From Acidimicrobiia bacterium (lineage in GTDB: Bacteria; Actinomycetota; Acidimicrobiia; UBA5794; UBA11373): a stretch of DNA of 5,941 nucleotides. Below are positions 1 to 4,820 of the stretch, piece by piece. A model generated the notes under the pieces. That model was not told the DNA's origin. It made no database searches and was given only the letters and a program-made list of their open reading frames with translations. Within the stretch, counting starts at the first letter, position 1. Each line of letters opens with the position of its first letter. A program made the position numbers and the translations under genes. The stretch spans positions 1 through 5,941 of the forward strand of contig JALOLI010000181.1 of assembly GCA_025456165.1 (NCBI GenBank), in the 5' to 3' direction.

Positions 1-695
1 TGGGCGGTGAGCAGATCGGCCTTGGTCCCGGTGTCCTTCCACCACCCGCTGACCACAGACGCCCGCACATTGCGCCCCGCCTCGACCAGGTACTGGATGG
101 CATCGGTGATCTCCAACTCGCCCCGGGCCGACGGGCGGATGGCGTCGATGGCCTCGCCGATGGAGTTGTCGAACAGGTAGACCCCCACCAGTGCCAGGTT
201 CGACGGCGGCACTTTGGGCTTCTCCACCAGGCGGATGATGCGCCCGTCGGGGCCCAGGTCGGCCACTCCGAAAGACGACGGGTTGTCGACCGGGCAGAGG
301 AGGATCTGGCAGTTGGGGCGGTGGGCGGCGAAGTCGTCCACCACGTCACGCACCCCGTCCTTCACCAGGTTGTCTCCCAGGTACATGAGGCAGTCGTCCC
401 CATCCACGAACGGCAGGGCGGTCTTGAGGGCGTGGGCCAGGCCCAGCGGGCGGTCCTGCACGATGTAGGTGAGGCGCAGGCCCAGGCGGGCCCCGTCGCC
501 CACCGCCGCCTCGACCTCCCGGCCGGTTTCGGGCGAGACGATGATGCCCACTTCGCCGATCCCGGCTTCGGCCAGGTCCTCGAGGCCGTACTCGATGATC
601 GGCTTGTTGGCCACCGGGATCAGCTGCTTGGCCATCGAGAAGGTGATGGGCCGCAGCCGGCTTCCCGTGCCGCCGGCGAGGACGACGCCCTTCAC
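1..695 (-). CDS. rmlA: Glucose-1-phosphate thymidylyltransferase, long form (RmlA), 3' end outside the window
   Basis: Catalyses dTTP + glucose-1-phosphate to dTDP-glucose and diphosphate, the first step of dTDP-L-rhamnose and other dTDP-deoxysugar synthesis, in the cytosol. The visible 231 residues contain the nucleotidyltransferase signature LAGGTGSRLRPIT (6-18), KQLIPV (24-29), the QDRPLGLAHAL segment (80-90), the metal-binding LGDN (106-109, Asp108), VEKP (157-160) and WWKDTGT (218-224, Asp221). PVANKPIIEYGLE (28-40) is typical of the long, StrD-like class. That class is usually about 350 residues with a C-terminal beta-helix, so roughly 120 residues are missing to the left of position 1. 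The start is GTG at 695. It overlaps the rmlB stop by 4 nt (GTGA) and is preceded by a purine-rich ribosome binding site. Family assignment is firm. Whether the sugar ends as rhamnose or another deoxyhexose depends on genes outside the window. Confidence 0.95.
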   Translation of the reverse strand, partial: MKGVVLAGGTGSRLRPITFSMAKQLIPVANKPIIEYGLEDLAEAGIGEVGIIVSPETGREVEAAVGDGARLGLRLTYIVQDRPLGLAHALKTALPFVDGDDCLMYLGDNLVKDGVRDVVDDFAAHRPNCQILLCPVDNPSSFGVADLGPDGRIIRLVEKPKVPPSNLALVGVYLFDNSIGEAIDAIRPSARGELEITDAIQYLVEAGRNVRASVVSGWWKDTGTKADLLTA

Positions 696-1666
696 GGACG
701 GCTCCCTTCCTTCAACGGACGCCACCAGTCGGGCCGGCTCCGGTACCACTCCACTGTGGCCGCCAGGTGCTCCTCGAACGAGCGGGCCGGGGCCCAGCCC
801 AGGCGGCGCAGCTTGGAGGAGTCCACCGCGTAGCGCAGGTCGTGGCCGGGGCGGTCGGCCACCCTTTCGATCATGTCCTCACCCTTCCCCAGGGCGGCCA
901 GTATGCGCCGGGTCAGTTCGATGTTGGGCAACTGGGCGTCGGCCCCGATGTTGTAGACCTCCCCCGCCGCACCCTGGTTCACCAGGAGGTGGATGGCGGC
1001 GCAGTGGTCCTCCACATGCAGCCAGTCGCGCTCGTTGCGCCCCTCCCCGTAGAGGGGCACCGTGCGCCCGTCCAGGAGGTTGGTCACGAAGAGGGGGATT
1101 ACCTTCTCCGGGAACTGGTAGGGCCCGTAGTTGTTGGTGCAGCGGGTGACGATCACCGGGTAGCCGAAGGTGGTGGCGTAGGAGGCGGCCAGCAGGTCCC
1201 CCGCCGCCTTGGAGGCCGAGTAGGGGGAGGAGGGGCGCAGCGGGGCGTCCTCAGGGGCAAAGCCAGAGGCGAGCGAGCCGTACACCTCGTCGGTAGAGAC
1301 CTGGATGAAGCGAGGGATGCCGTGGCGGCGGGCGGCGTCGAGCAACACCCCGAGGCCGACCACGTTGGTCTGGAGGAACACGGCCGGGCCGGTGATGGAG
1401 CGGTCGACGTGGCTCTCGGCGGCGAAGTTGACCACCACGTCGTGGCCGGGCAGCAGGCGGTCCACCAGGGCGGCGTCGCCGATGTCGCCCCTCACGAAGG
1501 CGTGGCGCGAGTCGGCGTCCAGTTCCCGAACCGTGGCCTCCACCCCGGCGTAGGTGAGCAGGTCCAGATTGGTGACGGCGGCTCCGGCCTCGTGGTCGAG
1601 GACGTAGCGGATGAAGTTGGAGCCGATGAAGCCGGCCCCGCCGGTCACCAGGTAGCGCCGTCCCAT
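692..1666 (-). CDS. rmlB: dTDP-glucose 4,6-dehydratase (RmlB)
   Basis: Converts dTDP-glucose to dTDP-4-keto-6-deoxyglucose with a tightly bound NAD+; second step of dTDP-rhamnose synthesis, cytosolic. The 324-residue product is an extended short-chain dehydrogenase/reductase. Visible are the Rossmann motif TGGAGFIGS (8-16), NFAAESHVDRS (80-90), the catalytic STDEVYG (124-130; Thr125, Asp126 and Glu127 are the family's catalytic trio), YSASK (149-153, Tyr149 and Lys153), NNYGPYQFPEKVIP (178-191) for substrate binding, and RDWLHVEDHC (213-222). Length is normal for the family (about 320-360). The reading frame stays open upstream to 1942, but that part is low-complexity Arg/Gly/Leu-rich translation of the rmlC gene in another frame. 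The ATG at 1666 begins directly before the Rossmann strand and has a good ribosome binding site. It follows rmlC with a 1-nt overlap and overlaps rmlA by 4 nt, so translational coupling is likely. Confidence 0.97.
   Translation of the reverse strand: MGRRYLVTGGAGFIGSNFIRYVLDHEAGAAVTNLDLLTYAGVEATVRELDADSRHAFVRGDIGDAALVDRLLPGHDVVVNFAAESHVDRSITGPAVFLQTNVVGLGVLLDAARRHGIPRFIQVSTDEVYGSLASGFAPEDAPLRPSSPYSASKAAGDLLAASYATTFGYPVIVTRCTNNYGPYQFPEKVIPLFVTNLLDGRTVPLYGEGRNERDWLHVEDHCAAIHLLVNQGAAGEVYNIGADAQLPNIELTRRILAALGKGEDMIERVADRPGHDLRYAVDSSKLRRLGWAPARSFEEHLAATVEWYRSRPDWWRPLKEGSRP
702..712 (-). promoter_or_regulatory. Ribosome binding site of rmlA
   Basis: The minus strand reads AAGGAAGGGAG, ending 6 nt before the GTG at 695. 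It lies inside the last codons of rmlB. It decides the GTG start of rmlA, since residue 1 sits directly before the conserved GVVLAGG strand and no ATG lies nearby. Confidence 0.65.
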
Positions 1667-2229
1667 CAGACCTCCTCGGGGAAGTAGTTGGGCAGTTCGG
1701 CCAGCGAGGGATGCTGCCGGTCGCGCGCCGAGAGCACCGCTTCCTCCGGGGCCACCGGCCAGGCGATCCCCAGAGCCGGGTCGTCCCAGCGCAAGCCGCG
1801 GTCGTGCTCTTGCGAGTAGTAGTCGGTCACCTTGTAGAGGACCTCGGTGTCGTCCTCCAGGGCGCAGAAGCCGTGGGCGCAGCCGGCGGGGATCAGCAGT
1901 TGCTCCCCGGAGGCGGCGCTCAACTCGAAGCCGGCGTGCCACCCGTAGGTGGGGGAAGGGCGGCGCAGGTCCACGGCCACGTCGAAGACCCGCCCTGCCA
2001 CCACCCGGACCAGCTTGGCCTGGGCCCGCGGCGGCACCTGGAAGTGCAGGCCGCGGATGGTCCCCCGCCGCCGGGAAAGGGAGTGGTTGTCCTGCACCCA
2101 GTCGGCCGGCAGGCCCCGCTCCTCCATCCAGGAGCGGCGGAAGGTCTCGGAGAAGAAGCCGCGCTCGTCGGCCGCCCGGGGCGGGCGCAGCAACAGCAGG
2201 CCGGATATGGGGGTGGTCACTACTTCCAT
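1666..2229 (-). CDS. rmlC: dTDP-4-keto-6-deoxyglucose 3,5-epimerase (RmlC)
   Basis: Epimerises C3 and C5 of dTDP-4-keto-6-deoxyglucose to give dTDP-4-keto-L-rhamnose, the third step of the pathway; a cytosolic cupin that usually acts as a dimer. The 187-residue protein is full length. Family hallmarks are DERGFFSETF (21-30), QDNHSLS (46-52), RGLHFQ (59-64) with the catalytic base His62, the cupin core KLVRVVAGRVFDVAVDLR (72-89), IPAGCAHGF (113-121), Tyr132 in LYKVTDYY (131-138), and LSARDRQHP (166-174). Asp170 in this last motif pairs with the catalytic His. His62, Tyr132 and Asp170 all fit the double epimerase rather than the 3-only or 5-only relatives. That residue mapping comes from remembered family alignments. 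The ATG at 2229 is chosen because residues 1-12 match the usual N-terminal strand; only a weak ribosome binding site precedes it. It is separated from wzt by 78 nt and overlaps rmlB by 1 nt. Confidence 0.96.
   Translation of the reverse strand: MEVVTTPISGLLLLRPPRAADERGFFSETFRRSWMEERGLPADWVQDNHSLSRRRGTIRGLHFQVPPRAQAKLVRVVAGRVFDVAVDLRRPSPTYGWHAGFELSAASGEQLLIPAGCAHGFCALEDDTEVLYKVTDYYSQEHDRGLRWDDPALGIAWPVAPEEAVLSARDRQHPSLAELPNYFPEEV
1670..1677 (-). promoter_or_regulatory. Ribosome binding site of rmlB
   Basis: The minus strand reads GAGGAGGT, with the AGGAGG core 4 nt before the ATG at 1666. It is embedded in the last codons of rmlC (Glu-Glu-Val-stop). It fixes the rmlB start and rejects the longer open frame reaching to 1942. 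Confidence 0.75.
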
Positions 2230-2307
2230 GGCTTCAGCCCGGGCGAACGGGCACTCCCGAGCATAGAACGCGGGCCGGGCTGTCCCCCCGGGGCGGGGCA
2301 GGAGCGG
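2230..2307 (-). promoter_or_regulatory. Spacer between wzt and rmlC with two inverted repeats
   Basis: This is the only real gap in the five-gene series. Just after the wzt stop, CCCCG/CGGGG arms (2286-2290 and 2294-2298, 3-nt loop) could form a short GC hairpin, but no T-run follows. A second perfect 7-bp repeat has arms at 2236-2242 and 2275-2281. Its proximal arm ends 6 nt before the rmlC ATG, so it could fold over the initiation region. On the minus strand a TATGCT hexamer (2260-2265) resembles a -10 box, but I find no convincing -35 partner. An internal promoter for rmlCBA or a partial terminator is possible; neither is demonstrated. Confidence 0.3.
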
Positions 2308-3258
2308 CTAGTCCTCGCCGGCCTCCTCCTCGGAGATCCCCAGGAAGGACAGGTACTGCGAGGCGATCTCGTCGGGGTCGCCCACCGCCATGATCCGGCC
2401 CCGGTCCATCCAGGCGAGCCGGTGGCAGAAGGTGCGCAGCCGGGACAGGCCGTGTGACACCATCACGATGGTCCCGGCGCCGGCCAGCAGCTGCTGCATG
2501 GTCTCGGCACTCTTCTTCTTGAAGGCCTGATCCCCCACGGCAAAGACCTCGTCCAGGATGAGGATCTGTGGCTCGCGGCGGATCGCCACGGCGAAGGCGA
2601 GCCGGGCGAACATGCCCGAGGAATAGGTGCTGGCGGGGCGGTCGATGGCGTCGCCCAACTCGGAGTAGGCCACGATGTCGTCGAACATCGCATCGATCTG
2701 GGACTTCTGCAGGCCGGCGGCCAGCCCGCCCAGGTAGACGTTGCGCCGTCCCGAGAGCTTGCGGTTGAACCCGGCCCCCAGAGAGAGCATCGTGGGGGCC
2801 TCCTTGCTGAAGACCTCCACCTCGCCGGCGTCGGGAGGCAGGGTCCCCGCCAGCACCCGCAGGAGGGTGGTCTTCCCCGCCCCGTTCGAGCCGATGATGC
2901 CCAGGGCCTCCCCCTTGTAGACCGTCAGTGACACATCGTCCACGGCCAGCACCGGCTTCTCCCGGCGCCGCAGAGCGGCCAGGCCGTGGCGGCGCAGCGA
3001 CGGCCGGCGCTCGGTGAAGGGGCGGAACTTCACGGTGACGCCGCGGGCCACGAGGGCCGGCTCGTCCAGAGGCTGGCCCACCGCCGCCGGGACCCCGGCC
3101 GCCCTCTCCTGGGCCCGGGCGCGCAGCCGGGCCTCCTGGGCGGCCCGGCGGCGCGCCTCCCTCTCGGCGCGGCGGGCCGCCTGACGGGCGGCGACGCGCT
3201 CCGCCCGCTCTTCGGGGGAGATGGGCCCCGCGGGCGTGACGGGCGGCTCCCCGGTCAT
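2308..3258 (-). CDS. wzt: Polysaccharide ABC exporter, ATP-binding subunit (Wzt/TagH type)
   Basis: Hydrolyses ATP to drive export of a lipid-linked surface polysaccharide through its membrane partner Wzm; it sits on the cytoplasmic face. In the 316-residue product the ABC domain covers about 68-305: Walker [10 protein letters not shown] (123-131), the subfamily motif [14 protein letters not shown] (160-173), ABC signature YSSGM (212-216), Walker B ILILDE (232-237), D-loop VGDQAF (241-246) and switch His269 in VSHG. Two things are notable. Residues 16-54 form an Arg/Ala/Glu-rich, probably helical extension (13 Arg and 7 Glu). There is also no C-terminal carbohydrate-binding domain as in E. 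coli O9a Wzt; the chain ends soon after the ATPase with an acidic tail. The frame is open upstream to 3348, but the ATG at 3258 overlaps the wzm stop (ATGA) and has GAGG 8 nt upstream. The exported glycan is not defined by this sequence; O-antigen-like, teichoic acid-like or galactan-like polymers are all possible. Confidence 0.93.
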   Translation of the reverse strand: MTGEPPVTPAGPISPEERAERVAARQAARRAEREARRRAAQEARLRARAQERAAGVPAAVGQPLDEPALVARGVTVKFRPFTERRPSLRRHGLAALRRREKPVLAVDDVSLTVYKGEALGIIGSNGAGKTTLLRVLAGTLPPDAGEVEVFSKEAPTMLSLGAGFNRKLSGRRNVYLGGLAAGLQKSQIDAMFDDIVAYSELGDAIDRPASTYSSGMFARLAFAVAIRREPQILILDEVFAVGDQAFKKKSAETMQQLLAGAGTIVMVSHGLSRLRTFCHRLAWMDRGRIMAVGDPDEIASQYLSFLGISEEEAGED

Positions 3259-4073
3259 GCCAGATACCTCGGCAGCTTGTGCTCCATCCGCCGGAAGGTC
3301 ACGACCCCGAGCACGACCAGGCCCACTGCCCAGCCGGCCGAGCCCCACCAGTGGTAGGCCTCAGTGGGCCGGTCGAGCAAGGCGGTGCGGTAGAGGCCGA
3401 GCAGGGCCGCCAGCGGGTTGAACTGCAGGATCTTGACGAGCACATCCGGAGCGTTGCGCAGCCGCTCGTCGAGGGGGTAGATCACCGGCGACATGTACAT
3501 CCAAATCCGGCTGAGGTGCCCCACCACGTTCCCGATGTCGCGGAAGGGGATCACCAGCTGGGCCACCAGCAGCGACAGCCCCAGGTTGAACATGGTGTGG
3601 AAGACGAAGGCGGGGAGCAGCACGATGGTGAACGGCCCGGGCCAGTCCCCGTGAGCGAAGCCGGCGATCAGGAAGAACGGCACCAGGGAGAACGAAAACG
3701 CCACCGCCCCCTCGATCACCGAGGCGACCGGCAGGACCATGCGGGGGAAGCGCTGGGTGGCGATCAGGTGGGCGTTCGAGGTCAGCGTGTTGGCCCCGCC
3801 CATCATCGTCGTCCGGGTGTAGGTGAAGGCGAACAAGCCCGACAGCAGGAAGCCGATGTAGGCCGGGTCGCCCCGGCGCACGTCGAGGATCACCCCGAAC
3901 ACCAGCAGGAAGACGCCCCCCAGGATCAGCGGGTCGAGCATCCACCACAGCAGGCCGAGGGTGGTCGAACTGGTGCGCGCCCGCACCCCGCCCATGGCGA
4001 CGTGCCAGGCGAAGTGGCGGGTGCCCCAGCCGTCGCGACGCGACAAAGAGAGACCCGAGGACGCGGTGGCCAC
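3255..4073 (-). CDS. wzm: Polysaccharide ABC exporter, membrane subunit (Wzm/TagG type)
   Basis: Membrane channel of the ABC exporter that moves a finished lipid-linked polysaccharide across the cytoplasmic membrane, with Wzt as its ATPase. The 272-residue protein belongs to the ABC-2 permease family and shows about six hydrophobic segments: near 38-63, 71-90, 112-138, 147-175, 184-200 and 243-262. Typical motifs are [16 protein letters not shown] (35-50), [19 protein letters not shown] (175-193) followed by MSPVIYP (194-200), and [12 protein letters not shown] (218-229). Length is normal (about 260-280). The start is GTG at 4073. An in-frame TGA stands three codons upstream (4080-4082), so no longer form exists, and the next candidate (Met27) would lose the usual cytoplasmic N-terminal helix. 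The ribosome binding site is weak (GAGTGAG). It is the first gene of the series and overlaps wzt by 4 nt, which supports a two-subunit complex made in step. Confidence 0.94.
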   Translation of the reverse strand: MATASSGLSLSRRDGWGTRHFAWHVAMGGVRARTSSTTLGLLWWMLDPLILGGVFLLVFGVILDVRRGDPAYIGFLLSGLFAFTYTRTTMMGGANTLTSNAHLIATQRFPRMVLPVASVIEGAVAFSFSLVPFFLIAGFAHGDWPGPFTIVLLPAFVFHTMFNLGLSLLVAQLVIPFRDIGNVVGHLSRIWMYMSPVIYPLDERLRNAPDVLVKILQFNPLAALLGLYRTALLDRPTEAYHWWGSAGWAVGLVVLGVVTFRRMEHKLPRYLA

Positions 4074-4118
4074 GGACGCTCACTCTACCGGCAGACCCCC
4101 GGGTCGCCCCGGGAAGGG

Positions 4119-4191
4119 CCTGAGAATCCGCCTCCTTAGGCTCAGGGCATCATCGGAGCCCTTCCCTGGCTTGGGCCCATCCCGATGATGC
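4119..4191. promoter_or_regulatory. Two adjoining hairpins, including a perfect 10-bp stem
   Basis: GCATCATCGG (4147-4156) is the exact reverse complement of CCGATGATGC (4182-4191). Inside the 25-nt loop a further GCCC/GGGC pair (4158-4161, 4173-4176) could extend the structure. Directly next to it, CCTGAG (4119-4124) pairs with CTCAGG (4141-4146), so the two stems could stack end to end. The structure lies 46-118 nt before the wzm start. It could be a terminator in either direction (no U-tract on either side), a leader RNA element of wzm, or a protein-binding palindrome. Confidence 0.45.
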
Positions 4192-4248
4192 TGGTTCCCT
4201 TATCGATGGGTGTTCTGGGCCCCGGCGCCCGGGGGTACGCGAATAGGT

Positions 4249-4290
4249 CCGCCTCAGGGCGGGATGCCGCCCAACCATCGACCGGCATCC
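4249..4290. repeat. Cluster of three mutually exclusive inverted repeats
   Basis: Three perfect pairings share bases. CCGCC 4249-4253 pairs with GGCGG 4258-4262 (4-nt loop). GGGCGG 4257-4262 pairs with CCGCCC 4267-4272 (4-nt loop). GGATGCCG 4262-4269 pairs with CGGCATCC 4283-4290 (13-nt loop). Only one of each overlapping pair can form at a time, an arrangement seen in attenuators. In GC-rich DNA short stems also arise by chance, so function is open. Confidence 0.35.
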
Positions 4291-4315
4291 GGCGAGGGGC
4301 GGCGGCCTATTGGCG

Positions 4316-4330
4316 CACCCCCTCAGGGTG
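4316..4330 (-). terminator. Possible terminator-like hairpin after ridA
   Basis: CACCC (4316-4320) and GGGTG (4326-4330) can pair around a 5-nt loop, about 20 nt past the ridA stop. The stem is short and no T-run follows on the minus strand, so this is a weak candidate. Confidence 0.2.
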
Positions 4331-4349
4331 GCACTTGCCGGCCGAGGCC

Positions 4350-4730
4350 TCAGCGGGCGGCGATCGCCTCGATCTCCACCCGGAAGCCCCCGGGCAGGGC
4401 GGCCACCTGCACTGTGGAGCGCGCCGGCGGGGCCTCACCGAAGTAGCCCCGGTACACCTCGTTGACCGCGCCGAAGTCAGAGATGTCGGTCAAGAAGATG
4501 GTCGTCTTCACCACCGCGTCGAAGCCGAGGCCGAGATCGCCGAGGACGATGGCCAGGTTCTCCAGGATCCGCTTCGCCTGGACGGTGGCGTCGCCCTCCA
4601 CCTTCTGCCCGGAGGCGGGGTCGATGGCGATCTGGCCGCTGATGAAGACCAGGCCGCCGGCCTCGGCGGCCACGGAGTAGGGGCCGATCGGCTTGGCGCC
4701 GCGGGGCACCGGGGGAACCTGCTTGGGCAT
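4350..4730 (-). CDS. ridA: RidA-family reactive enamine/imine deaminase
   Basis: Hydrolyses reactive enamines and imines (such as 2-aminoacrylate released by PLP-dependent Ser/Thr dehydratases) to keto acids and ammonia, protecting PLP enzymes; a cytosolic trimer in the family. The 126-residue product is full length and all-family in pattern: KPIGPYS (13-19), GGLVFISGQIAIDP (25-38), VVKTTIFLTDISDFGAVN (73-90), PPARSTVQVAALP (101-113) and VEIEAIA (118-124). Arg104 corresponds to the substrate-carboxylate-binding Arg105 of E. coli RidA, Glu119 to Glu120 and Tyr18 to Tyr17. These predict an active Rid-type deaminase rather than an Arg-less relative. The open frame continues upstream to 5828, but that part is an antisense shadow of the mrp gene. 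The ATG at 4730 has an AGGAGG 4 nt upstream. It is divergent from mrp and separated from wzm by 276 nt, so it is probably its own transcript with no link to the polysaccharide genes. Confidence 0.95.
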   Translation of the reverse strand: MPKQVPPVPRGAKPIGPYSVAAEAGGLVFISGQIAIDPASGQKVEGDATVQAKRILENLAIVLGDLGLGFDAVVKTTIFLTDISDFGAVNEVYRGYFGEAPPARSTVQVAALPGGFRVEIEAIAAR

Positions 4731-4734
4731 GCCG

Positions 4735-4740
4735 CCTCCT
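4735..4740 (-). promoter_or_regulatory. Ribosome binding site of ridA
   Basis: AGGAGG on the minus strand, 4 nt before the ATG at 4730. It selects this ATG over the long upstream open frame. Confidence 0.75.
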
Positions 4741-4820
4741 GGGGTTGAGGCCGCCAGCGTATCCCCTCTGGGGGACCCAATCTTGAAGAGACGGCCCCGG
4801 CTGGCAGACTGCGCTCCACC
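4741..4820. promoter_or_regulatory. Shared divergent promoter region of ridA and mrp
   Basis: The two genes start 90 nt apart and point away from each other, so both promoters must lie here or inside the coding ends. For ridA, TACGCT on the minus strand (4756-4761) fits the actinobacterial -10 pattern TAnnnT and would give a leader of about 20 nt; no good -35 is seen. For mrp, TTGAAG (4783-4788) and CAGACT (4805-4810) are 16 nt apart, a weak match. A small palindrome, TCCCC/GGGGA (4762-4766, 4771-4775), lies directly upstream of the ridA -10 candidate and could be an operator. All of this is pattern inference. Confidence 0.35.

Larger units (their letters stand above)
4074..4349. other. Non-coding region upstream of wzm and downstream of ridA, rich in inverted repeats
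   Basis: This 276-nt stretch must hold the end of the ridA transcript and the promoter and leader of the wzm series. I find no protein-coding signal, tRNA or recognisable riboswitch. It is dense in inverted repeats at 4119-4146, 4147-4191, 4220-4234, 4249-4290 and 4316-4330. CTCAGGG occurs three times on the plus strand (4141-4147, 4253-4259, 4322-4328). I see no convincing -35/-10 pair for wzm. An AAGGAGG on the minus strand (4131-4137) resembles a ribosome binding site but has no ATG, GTG or TTG at a suitable distance. Confidence 0.6.

Noticed and set aside
321..833. Plus-strand open frames (214-1149) opposite rmlA and the end of rmlB
   Set aside because: They overlap one another in different frames and are composed of Arg/Pro/Gly/Ala-rich sequence; rmlA and rmlB explain this region fully.
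767..1687. Long plus-strand open frame (306 residues) antisense to rmlB
   Set aside because: Its translation is Gly/Val/His-rich with no recognisable domain. It mirrors the codon pattern of rmlB, as is common opposite GC-rich genes.
1711..2457. Plus-strand open frame (248 residues) across rmlC and the end of wzt
   Set aside because: Low-complexity antisense shadow that crosses two real genes and their spacer; no family features.
4131..4137. AAGGAGG on the minus strand as a ribosome binding site of a small leader peptide
   Set aside because: No ATG, GTG or TTG lies 4-12 nt downstream, so no leader peptide can be supported.
3279..4139. Plus-strand open frame (286 residues) antisense to wzm
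   Set aside because: Extremely His/Gln/Glu-rich translation, the expected mirror of a membrane protein's Leu/Val/Trp codons, with no domain.
4147..4191. Classical rho-independent terminator
   Set aside because: The 10-bp stem is good, but neither strand has a following T-run, so I list it only as a structured element of unknown role.
4185..4748. Plus-strand open frame (187 residues) through the non-coding gap and opposite ridA
   Set aside because: Most of it is the antisense of ridA, and the remainder is inverted-repeat sequence with no ribosome binding site or protein features.
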